A DNA stretch of 64,000 nt from MAG-121220-bin8 sp965655865. GTDB lineage: Bacteria; Bacteroidota; Bacteroidia; Flavobacteriales; Flavobacteriaceae. The notes beneath the pieces were generated by a model. That model was given only the letters and a program-made list of their open reading frames with translations, made no database searches and was not told where the DNA came from. The stretch is taken from positions 101,831 to 165,830 of the forward strand of contig CBFHJJ010000002.1 in NCBI GenBank assembly GCA_965655865.1, read 5' to 3'. The position numbers were made by a program, and so were the translations under genes. Positions 54,906 through 62,395 of this stretch are shown here, in pieces; position 1 is the first letter of the stretch; every line of letters begins with the position of its first letter.

Positions 54906-55894
54906 TGAATTCTATTTATAATAATTTAACGAAGGTAGAATTACATGTTCATTTAGATTGTTGTTTAAGTTACAATGCTCTTAAAAGAATGAATTCTGAA
55001 ATAAGTCTTGAGACTTTTCAAAAAGAATTTATTGGCACATCTTGTAGTTGCTTGAAAGATTATATTAAATGTGCGGATAGAGCATTAGAATATATGCAAA
55101 CAAAAGAACAACTAGAAATTGTTGTTGAGGATCTTTTTGATCAATTTAAAAAGGATAATGTTATTTATGCTGAAGTTAGATTTGCACCCCTTCTTCATTT
55201 AAATGAAGGATTATCTCCAACAGAAGTTGTTAAGATTGTGAGCGATAAAACAAAAGAAAATTCCAATATTTATGACATAGAAGTTAATTTAATTTTATGC
55301 ACATTAAGACATTATACTAAAAATCAAAGCATAGAAACCGTTAATCTAATAAAAGATTTTCCCGGAGACAACGTCGTGGGATTTGATATAGCTGCAGATG
55401 AAGCTGGATTCCCACTTGATAATCATATAGAAGCATTTAAGTTAGCTAAAAATAGTGGTATACATTGCACAGCTCATGCTGGCGAAGCTTTAGGAGCCTC
55501 TAGTGTATTAGACACTTTAGACAAATTGAAGCCCTCAAGAATTGGTCACGGTGTTAGGAGTGTTGAAAACAAATCTCTGCTAAAAGAAATAAAAGCAAAT
55601 AATATTCATCTAGAACTTTGTTTGACTAGTAATATGGTTACAAAAGTTTATGAAAGTCTAATGGACCATCCAGTTGATTATTTATATAAAAATGACTTTT
55701 CAATTAGTATTAATACAGATGGCAGAACAATTACAGATACTAATTTAAATAATGAATACGATATTTTGGGAACTCATTTTAATTGGGTTAAAAGTCACTT
55801 TTTAAAAGTAAATATCAAATCAATGGAAGCCTCATTTGCAAGTATAAATATAAAAGCAAAAATTATTTCACTTTTAAAATCATCTTATAATTAA
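54905..55894 (+). CDS. add: Adenosine deaminase family protein
   Basis: The 329-residue TIM-barrel protein has the zinc-site motifs of adenosine deaminases: KVELHVHLD near residue 10, CTAHAGEALG near 197, RIGHGVRSV and SINTDGRT. It would convert adenosine to inosine. Two substrate-pocket residues differ from the animal and E. coli type: the Gly after HxHLD is Cys, and the Asp after NTD is Gly (NTDGRT). NTD-x-R-T forms occur in a known bacterial subgroup, so this is probably a subfamily trait, but the exact purine substrate is open. The ATG overlaps the preceding stop by one base, and the crtA-like gene follows after 9 bases. Confidence 0.85.
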   Translation: MNSIYNNLTKVELHVHLDCCLSYNALKRMNSEISLETFQKEFIGTSCSCLKDYIKCADRALEYMQTKEQLEIVVEDLFDQFKKDNVIYAEVRFAPLLHLNEGLSPTEVVKIVSDKTKENSNIYDIEVNLILCTLRHYTKNQSIETVNLIKDFPGDNVVGFDIAADEAGFPLDNHIEAFKLAKNSGIHCTAHAGEALGASSVLDTLDKLKPSRIGHGVRSVENKSLLKEIKANNIHLELCLTSNMVTKVYESLMDHPVDYLYKNDFSISINTDGRTITDTNLNNEYDILGTHFNWVKSHFLKVNIKSMEASFASINIKAKIISLLKSSYN

Positions 55895-55903
55895 TAAAAA
55901 TTA

Positions 55904-56572
55904 GTGATTACAACAATTTCATTTTTCAAATACAGTTCAAATAAATTTTGGGCTTTTAAGCAAATGTATTTAGCTTTTGAGTTAATTAGTAAGGTTCCTG
56001 GTTTAAATTTTTTTAAATTACTCGGAACTGGGGCTGGAGCAGGCTTTAGTCTTTATCCTGATTTTGGAACGTATTCAATACTTTGTGTTTGGAAAGATCG
56101 ACATAGTGCTGATAATTTTATAAATGAAAGTGATCATGCTTTGCTAATTTCAAAAAAAGCTTTTTCAAGAGAGGACTATTTTTTGAATCCAATCCACAGT
56201 CACGGTAAATGGGATGGCTTAAATCCTTTTAAAGGAAATAAAGTTTCCGTAGATAAATCAAAACAAATTGCGATTATAACAAGAGCTACTTTAAATTTTA
56301 AAAAATTATTTGAATTTTGGAAATCAGTTCCTCAAGCTTCAAAAGCTATAAAAAATGCTTCTGGTGTTATTTGGTTTAAAGGGATCGGAGAGTTGCCTTT
56401 TATACAACAAGCTACTTTCAGTATATGGGAGAATTTGGAGTCAGTTACTGATTTTGCATATAAAAATAAAAATCATGCAGAAATAGTTAAAAAAACAAGA
56501 CAAAGAAATTGGTATAAAGAAGACTTGTTTGCTAGATTTGAAATAGTAGACAAGCAAACTAAAGTATTTTAA
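55904..56572 (+). CDS. crtA: Spheroidene monooxygenase (CrtA)-like carotenoid ketolase
   Basis: The 222-residue protein starts with GTG at 55904. It matches CrtA-type spheroidene monooxygenases along its length: ITTISFFKYSSNKFWAF at the start, LLGTGAGAGFSLYPDFGTY, VWKDRHSADNFI and the later FTHGMW-like SHGKWDGLNPF. CrtA puts a keto group at C-2 of an acyclic carotenoid end, using oxygen and probably a haem. The gene is directly followed by crtD (2-base gap) and cruF, which produce the 1-hydroxy, 3,4-desaturated end that CrtA acts on. That supports the call. The exact product is inferred, not shown. Confidence 0.8.
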   Translation: MITTISFFKYSSNKFWAFKQMYLAFELISKVPGLNFFKLLGTGAGAGFSLYPDFGTYSILCVWKDRHSADNFINESDHALLISKKAFSREDYFLNPIHSHGKWDGLNPFKGNKVSVDKSKQIAIITRATLNFKKLFEFWKSVPQASKAIKNASGVIWFKGIGELPFIQQATFSIWENLESVTDFAYKNKNHAEIVKKTRQRNWYKEDLFARFEIVDKQTKVF

Positions 56573-56574
56573 AA

Positions 56575-58041
56575 TTGAAAAAAGCAATTGTTATAGGTTC
56601 TGGAATAGGAGGAATTGCTACAGCGTTAAGGCTTAGATCAATGAATTATGATGTTACAGTTTTTGAAAATAATAATTTTCCTGGAGGCAAATTAACTAGC
56701 TTTGATTTAGGTTCTTATAGATTTGATGCAGGACCCTCTTTACTTACAATGCCCCACTTTATCGATGAGTTATTTATTTTGTTTAATGAAAACCCAAGAG
56801 ACTATTTTAATTATAAAAAAAAAGATATATCGTGTAAATACTTTTGGGATGATGGAATTAAACTTAATGCATATTCTGATAAAATAAAATTTACAAAAGA
56901 AATAGAAAATGTTTTAGGTGTAAAACAATCAATTGTTTCCTCATATCTATTAAAAGCTAAAAGAAAATATGATTTAACTAAAAGAATGTTTTTAGAGCAA
57001 TCGCTTCATAAGTTGAAAACTTATTTTACTAAAGATTTATTAAATGGCGTTTTTAATATTTTTTCATTTCAGATAAATAAAACATTAAATCAAGTCAATT
57101 TATCAGAACTTAAAGAACCACATTTAGTTCAGCTTTTTAATCGATTTGCAACCTACAATGGGTCTTCGCCTTATAAGACGCCTGGTATGATGACTTTAGT
57201 TCAGCACTTAGAACAAGAATATGGAACTTTTGTTTCTGATAAAGGAATGTACAACATAACAAATTCACTTTATGATCTAGCTTTAAGACAAGGAGTTGAT
57301 TTTAAGTTTAATAATTATGTTTCCGAAATTTTAGTTTCTAATAAAAAAGCTACAGGTATTAAGGTTGGAGATAAATCTTATAAATCTGATATTGTTATTT
57401 CGAATATGGATGTTGTCCCAACTTATAGAAATTTATTAAAGAATCATTATCAGCCAGAGAAGATTTTAAATCAAGAAAGATCAAGCTCTGCTCTAATATT
57501 TTATTGGGGAATAAAAAAAGAATTTAAAAACTTAGATTTACACAATATTTTTTTCTCAGAGGATTATAAAACTGAATTTAAATCAATTTTTGAAAACAAT
57601 ACTATTTCAGATGATCCAACTGTTTATATTAATATTACATCAAAAGACGTTCATGGAGATGCTCCCAAAAATTGTGAAAACTGGTTTGTAATGATTAATT
57701 CCCCTAACGATTCTGGTCAGAACTGGGATAATATGATCGATCAAGTTAAATCTAACATTATAAAAAAAATAAATAAAATATTAAAGGTTAATATTGAAGA
57801 CTTTATTGAATGTGAAAAAGTATACACCCCTAAAACCATTGAGTTAAATACTCAATCATATTTGGGTTCTTTATACGGATCGTCTAGTAATAATTTAATG
57901 TCTGCTTTTTTAAGGCATCCTAATTTTTCTAATAAAATATTAAATCTATATTTTTGTGGCGGTAGTGTTCATCCGGGTGGAGGAATTCCATTGTGTTTGT
58001 TATCTGCCAAAATTGTATCACAATTAGTAAATAATAAATGA
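56575..58041 (+). CDS. crtD: Carotenoid desaturase of the CrtI/CrtD family
   Basis: The 488-residue flavoprotein starts with TTG at 56575, directly on the conserved FAD-binding fold KKAIVIGSGIGGIATALRL. Further motifs are FENNNFPGGKLTSFDLG, YRFDAGPSLLTMP, and the C-terminal YFCGGSVHPGGGIPLCLLSA signature typical of phytoene-desaturase-like proteins. In Bacteroidota such a gene next to cruF usually encodes the hydroxycarotenoid 3,4-desaturase CrtD rather than the CrtI that desaturates phytoene. I favour CrtD because of the cruF and crtA neighbours; CrtI cannot be excluded. The stop overlaps the cruF start by 4 bases (ATGA). Confidence 0.82.
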   Translation: MKKAIVIGSGIGGIATALRLRSMNYDVTVFENNNFPGGKLTSFDLGSYRFDAGPSLLTMPHFIDELFILFNENPRDYFNYKKKDISCKYFWDDGIKLNAYSDKIKFTKEIENVLGVKQSIVSSYLLKAKRKYDLTKRMFLEQSLHKLKTYFTKDLLNGVFNIFSFQINKTLNQVNLSELKEPHLVQLFNRFATYNGSSPYKTPGMMTLVQHLEQEYGTFVSDKGMYNITNSLYDLALRQGVDFKFNNYVSEILVSNKKATGIKVGDKSYKSDIVISNMDVVPTYRNLLKNHYQPEKILNQERSSSALIFYWGIKKEFKNLDLHNIFFSEDYKTEFKSIFENNTISDDPTVYINITSKDVHGDAPKNCENWFVMINSPNDSGQNWDNMIDQVKSNIIKKINKILKVNIEDFIECEKVYTPKTIELNTQSYLGSLYGSSSNNLMSAFLRHPNFSNKILNLYFCGGSVHPGGGIPLCLLSAKIVSQLVNNK

Positions 58042-58685
58042 ATTTCTTAATCCCTAGTAATACTACTTTAAAAATTTCTGTTTTTATAATATGGTTATTT
58101 CATTTATGTGGTATGGTTGGAATTTCATACGGAAATAAAGAATTTTTTTTAGCATTTACACCTATTAATCTTTTTATATCGTTTGTTTTATTATTTGTTA
58201 ATCAAAAACAATTAGAGAGTAAAGAACTTAAATCAGCTTTTTTAATATTTTTTATTGGAATGACATCAGAAATACTAGGTGTAAACTATGGCCTTATTTT
58301 TGGAGATTATGTTTATTTAGACAACCTAGGTGTTAAAATTTTAGGGGTGCCAGTATTAATTGGGATAAATTGGATAATATTAACTTTTATCACAGGATCT
58401 CTCTCTTCATTTGTTTTTAAAAACAAATATGTATCTATTTTAATGGGGGCAATCTTAATGATTGTTTTAGATTTGTTAATAGAACCCGTAGCTCCTCTAT
58501 TAGGCTTTTGGATATTTGATTTACAAGACGTGCCATTACAAAACTACATTGGATGGTTTGTAATTGGACTTATGACTCAAATTATCTTTCAATTTAAAAT
58601 AGCTGAAAAAGAATATACTTTTTCCACTCATCTATTAATTGTAAATGCAATTTTCTTTGCATTTTTAAATTATCAAATAGCCTAA
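58038..58685 (+). CDS. cruF: Carotenoid 1',2'-hydratase CruF-like membrane protein
   Basis: The 215-residue membrane protein has about six to seven helices and belongs to the CruF/DUF422 group. Recognisable features are the conserved GMTSEILGVNYGLIFGDYVY loop, the PVLIGINWIILTF helix and the LDLLIEPVAPLLGFW segment. CruF adds water across the psi end of a monocyclic carotenoid, giving a 1'-hydroxyl. It overlaps crtD by 4 bases. The beta-cyclase and phytoene genes are not in this window. It is convergent with the Rieske gene, 8 bases away. Confidence 0.85.
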   Translation: MNFLIPSNTTLKISVFIIWLFHLCGMVGISYGNKEFFLAFTPINLFISFVLLFVNQKQLESKELKSAFLIFFIGMTSEILGVNYGLIFGDYVYLDNLGVKILGVPVLIGINWIILTFITGSLSSFVFKNKYVSILMGAILMIVLDLLIEPVAPLLGFWIFDLQDVPLQNYIGWFVIGLMTQIIFQFKIAEKEYTFSTHLLIVNAIFFAFLNYQIA

Positions 58686-58693
58686 TTTGTTTA

Positions 58694-59179
58694 TTAAGAC
58701 TTAGTTATTGTTAACTTTCCGTCGTTCAGTGTAGTGGTGTAACATTTTAATGGGCCACCAGCTGTTCCTGAAGTTTCACAATCCGTTGGATAGCTGTTAC
58801 TATGTGCTCCACAAACAAACCTGTCTTGAGAGGTGTTGTAGCTCCACTGACTTGAATTACCTTGATGTGGACATGAATTAGTAAATGCTCTGTAGGTTGA
58901 TGCATCAATTTTAAGTATTAACATTGCCTCAGCCCCAAAATTCATCCATCCATTACTATTTAAGGTTGAAAAGTTTGAATTGCTTAATGTTATAACAACT
59001 GTATTACCACTAACTGTATATCCTTTACTGTTATTGTTGCTATTTCCACCGCCTCCTCCAACGGGAACTTGATTGTCATCTCCTCCAGATGAACAAGCTT
59101 CAAGCATTGTTACACCAAAGAATGCTAGTGCCACAGATGGGCATACATTTTTTAAAAATTCTCTTCTTTTATTTTTCAT
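58694..59179 (-). CDS. Tat-exported Rieske-type [2Fe-2S] lipoprotein
   Basis: I start the gene at the ATG at 59179 (161 residues); an in-frame ATG at 59191 would add MLFY, which fits a signal peptide less well. A twin-arginine motif KRREFLK is followed by a hydrophobic stretch and the lipobox LEAC (about residue 28). A Gly/Asn-rich linker follows. The Rieske cluster ligands are CPHQG (near residue 117) and CGAHS (near 134), so the [2Fe-2S] site is complete. The domain is small and has no catalytic partner domain, so it is an electron carrier or sensor. The adjacent carotenoid genes are on the other strand; a link to them is speculative. Confidence 0.78.
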   Translation of the reverse strand: MKNKRREFLKNVCPSVALAFFGVTMLEACSSGGDDNQVPVGGGGGNSNNNSKGYTVSGNTVVITLSNSNFSTLNSNGWMNFGAEAMLILKIDASTYRAFTNSCPHQGNSSQWSYNTSQDRFVCGAHSNSYPTDCETSGTAGGPLKCYTTTLNDGKLTITKS

Positions 59180-59331
59180 ATAAAACAACATTTCAATAAT
59201 CGTTCCAAAATTTTTTATATTTTTTTTTATTTAGGTTTTTATTAAATTTTTTTAAATATCTAATTAATTAATAACTATACACTTAATTTTTAGTTTAGGT
59301 TTTTTATTTTAAATTTACAATTGAATATAAT

Positions 59332-62145
59332 TTGAAAATGTATTTTAAACATCTAATTATCAGTAATTTGAAAAAATTTATACTTCTTTTTTTATTTAGT
59401 TTTTCAGTTTTTTCACAATCATTGCCGCCTATACAATCTTATACACCTCAAGAATATAGAGCAGCAAATCAAAATTGGAAAATTTCAGAAACTTCTAAAA
59501 ATGAAATTCTATTTGCTAATAGTGAGGCGTTACTTTCATTTAATGGAACAAGTTGGAATAATTATGATTCTCCAAACGGAAGTGTGATACGCTCTGTTAA
59601 AAACATTGAAGATAAAATCTTTATAGGATCTCACTCTGATTTTGGTTTTTTCCAAAAATCTATTACTGGAAAATTAATATATACTTCCCTTGTAGATAAA
59701 TTAAATTTAAAAATTGAGGAAGACGAAGAGTTTTGGAATATTTTGCTTTTAGATAATTGGATAATTTTTCAATCAATTTCTAGGTTAATTTTTATTGACA
59801 AAAATAATAATGATGTTAAGTATTTAAAGCTAAAAGGGATAATTAATAATTCTTTCTCAATTGATAATCAAATATATATAGCTTTAGATACAGGACTTTT
59901 CAGATTGGTTAATGGTCAGCCAGAACTTGTTATTGAAGGCAATCAATTACCTTCTCAAATTGTAAATATTTTTTATTCTGACAAAAAATTGCTGATCCTT
60001 ACTTCAAAGCATGGCTTTTACTTAGAAAAAAAACCTGGTTCTTTAATTAAGGTTAAATCTTCTTTAAACTCTTTAAATGATGATTTTTCTGTTTTTTCTG
60101 CGATTCAATTACAGGATTCCTCCTATGCACTTGGTACAGTAGGTCATGGATTATTTCTATTAGAGTCTGATTTTAATTCATTTAAAAAAATTGATAAGTC
60201 TAGAGGACTTGCTAATAATACTGTTCTTTCTATCTATGAGGATTCAAAAAATAATATTTGGCTTGGTCTTGATAATGGAATTACTGTGATTAATAATGAT
60301 TCTCCATTTTCTATTTATTCTGATAGCAATGGTGTTCTTGGAACTATATATGCAACAAAGTTATTTAACAACATTCTTTATGCAGGAACCAATCAAGGTC
60401 TGTTTTATAAAAAGTATAATACTGATGAACCTTTTAGACTTATAAAAAAAACAAGTGGGCAAGTTTGGAGTTTGATTGAGATTGACAATACTTTATTTTG
60501 TGGACATAATAACGGAACTTTCATTGTTACAAATGGGAGTGTTAAAAAAGTATCAAATACTAATGGATCATGGACTTTTAGAAAAATTCCTGGTGATCCC
60601 TCGAATGTTTTAGAGGGTAGCTACTATGGATTAAAGGTTTTATCTAAAGTGAATGAACAATGGATTGTTAAAAATAATATTTCAGGTTTTGACATATCTT
60701 CTCGTTTTTTTGAAATTTCTAATAATGGAAAAATCATTGTTAGCCACGGGTATAAGGGTGTATACAAACTTTCTATAAGTTCAGATTTTACAAACATTAT
60801 TGATTATGAGCTAGATTCAATCGCTGTTAAAGGAGGTAATACCAGCCTTGCTAAATTTGATAATAACATCTATTATAATTATGATAAAGGAATGTTAAAG
60901 TATAATTCTCTATCCAATGATTTTTCAAAGGACACACTACTTTCAAATTTATCCTCTAAAGATTTATTGTATGGTATTATTAGAAATGATTTTGACGGAA
61001 AACTGTGGCTGTTTTCAGAAAATAACATTTATTATGTTTATAAGGATTTAGTCTCAGGAAATAAAAAAGTAAATTCAGTAGTGTCTACCGATCAGCTAAG
61101 AAGAACTGTATTTGAGAATATTTCTAAGGTAGATAAATCCAAATATATAATTGGAACAAACAACGGGTTTATAACCATTGACTTAGATAAATATAAATTA
61201 TTACCACCCAAAGTTAACATTAGTAAGATAGAGTCATATGAGCTAAATCAAAATCCCGTCCATGTAAATAAAGACGAATTTATTCAATTCGAATCTAGCT
61301 TTAATAACTTAAGATTTCATACAAATGTTTCAAATTATCAAAAGTTTCAGCCCATTACTTTTGAATATTTATTAGAGGGATATCTTTCAGAGTGGGTTTC
61401 AGTAAACGAATCACCATTTATTGAGTTTAACAATTTAAAGCCTGGAGATTATAAGTTTAAAGTTAAAGCAAGAGTAGGAGATTTTTATTCTTCTAATGTT
61501 GATTCAATATCTTTTTCGGTAGAAAGGCCATGGTATTTTTCTAATTTCATGATTGCTAACTATTTTTTAGTTTTTGCTATTATATTTTTTCTGTTTAATA
61601 GGTCTTATGAAAAGTATTATCGAGAAAAAGAACAAAAAATCATAAGAACAAATCAAAATAAATTAGAGTTAATTGAAATTGAAAAAAAACAAGCTTTAAT
61701 GGCTGTGGAAAACAATAAACTACAGAACGATATTGAAAGTAAAAACAGAGAACTTGCAGTTTCCACTATGAGTATGATTAAAAAAAATCAATTCTTGAGT
61801 AAAATCAAATCCGATTTAAAAAAGTCTGAATCAGGAGATAAAATATTTTCTGTTATTAAAATGATTGACAGGAATTTAAATAATAAAGATGATTGGAAGT
61901 TCTTTGAAGAAGCTTTTAATAATGCTGACAAGGATTTTCTTAAAAAAGTTAAATCTACTCACCCCTCATTAACAAATAACGATCTTAGACTATGTGCATA
62001 CTTAAGATTAAACTTATCTTCAAAAGACATAGCACCTTTACTAAATATTTCTTTAAGTAGCGTAGAGATTAAGAGATATAGACTCAGAAAAAAGATGCAA
62101 CTCACCCATAATGAAGGTTTAACTGATCATTTACTTAGTTTATAA
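59332..62145 (+). CDS. Triple-tyrosine (Y_Y_Y) sensor with beta-propeller, membrane helix and C-terminal LuxR-type HTH
   Basis: The 937-residue protein has a signal peptide (ending VFSQS, residue about 32), a long exported region with two-component-regulator propeller (Reg_prop) motifs such as LANNTVLSIYEDSKNNIWLG, and a Y_Y_Y domain at about residues 665-730 (FEYLLEGYLSEWVSVN). A single helix lies at about 742-760, then a coiled coil and a LuxR-type helix-turn-helix at about 885-935 (SKDIAPLLNISLSSVEIKRY). No histidine-kinase domain is present. It is directly upstream of susC, so I infer that it senses the imported substrate and controls that operon. The start may be the TTG at 59332 or the ATG at 59338. 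The 140-base gap before it shows no clear -7 box. Confidence 0.85.
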   Translation: MKMYFKHLIISNLKKFILLFLFSFSVFSQSLPPIQSYTPQEYRAANQNWKISETSKNEILFANSEALLSFNGTSWNNYDSPNGSVIRSVKNIEDKIFIGSHSDFGFFQKSITGKLIYTSLVDKLNLKIEEDEEFWNILLLDNWIIFQSISRLIFIDKNNNDVKYLKLKGIINNSFSIDNQIYIALDTGLFRLVNGQPELVIEGNQLPSQIVNIFYSDKKLLILTSKHGFYLEKKPGSLIKVKSSLNSLNDDFSVFSAIQLQDSSYALGTVGHGLFLLESDFNSFKKIDKSRGLANNTVLSIYEDSKNNIWLGLDNGITVINNDSPFSIYSDSNGVLGTIYATKLFNNILYAGTNQGLFYKKYNTDEPFRLIKKTSGQVWSLIEIDNTLFCGHNNGTFIVTNGSVKKVSNTNGSWTFRKIPGDPSNVLEGSYYGLKVLSKVNEQWIVKNNISGFDISSRFFEISNNGKIIVSHGYKGVYKLSISSDFTNIIDYELDSIAVKGGNTSLAKFDNNIYYNYDKGMLKYNSLSNDFSKDTLLSNLSSKDLLYGIIRNDFDGKLWLFSENNIYYVYKDLVSGNKKVNSVVSTDQLRRTVFENISKVDKSKYIIGTNNGFITIDLDKYKLLPPKVNISKIESYELNQNPVHVNKDEFIQFESSFNNLRFHTNVSNYQKFQPITFEYLLEGYLSEWVSVNESPFIEFNNLKPGDYKFKVKARVGDFYSSNVDSISFSVERPWYFSNFMIANYFLVFAIIFFLFNRSYEKYYREKEQKIIRTNQNKLELIEIEKKQALMAVENNKLQNDIESKNRELAVSTMSMIKKNQFLSKIKSDLKKSESGDKIFSVIKMIDRNLNNKDDWKFFEEAFNNADKDFLKKVKSTHPSLTNNDLRLCAYLRLNLSSKDIAPLLNISLSSVEIKRYRLRKKMQLTHNEGLTDHLLSL

Positions 62146-62189
62146 TTTTCTTAATATTATTTCAAATTTATATTGCATTAGCTATACAA

Positions 62190-62335
62190 AACCTATACAG
62201 TTAATCTTATTTATAATTAAGTTTCACAACTTTTAATCCTCTATTTTATCATTTTCAACCTATAAATAGTGTTGTTTCAACTAATTTGTCAATAATGTTA
62301 ATGTATCAATGTAGAATTCATAATTTGTATAGGTT
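62190..62335. promoter_or_regulatory. Three AACCTATA elements upstream of susC (operator candidate)
   Basis: AACCTATACA lies at 62190-62199 and its exact inverted copy TGTATAGGTT at 62326-62335. A shortened AACCTATA lies between them at 62257-62264. The first two are 67 bases apart. The inverted copy ends just 3 bases before a -7-like box (62339-62346). The layout suits binding sites for the adjacent regulator's HTH. Confidence 0.4.
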
Positions 62336-62338
62336 ATT

Positions 62339-62346
62339 TATGTTTG
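62339..62346 (+). promoter_or_regulatory. -7 box TATGTTTG of susC
   Basis: TATGTTTG followed by C matches the Bacteroidota -7 element and would start transcription at about 62350, leaving a 46-nt leader to the ATG at 62396. No -33 TTG is visible at normal spacing, which fits a promoter that needs an activator. The rest of the 250-base gap (62146-62395) is AT-rich and shows nothing besides the AACCTATA elements. Confidence 0.4.
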
Positions 62347-62395
62347 CTTAACAATATGTTTTATTTAAGTTTAAGCATTATTAACAAAAAAATAT

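Noticed and set aside
59192..59331. Promoter for the triple-tyrosine regulator in the divergent gap
   Set aside because: TATAATTTG has one base too many between TA and TTTG; two TTTAGGTTTTT copies are visible but too simple to call.
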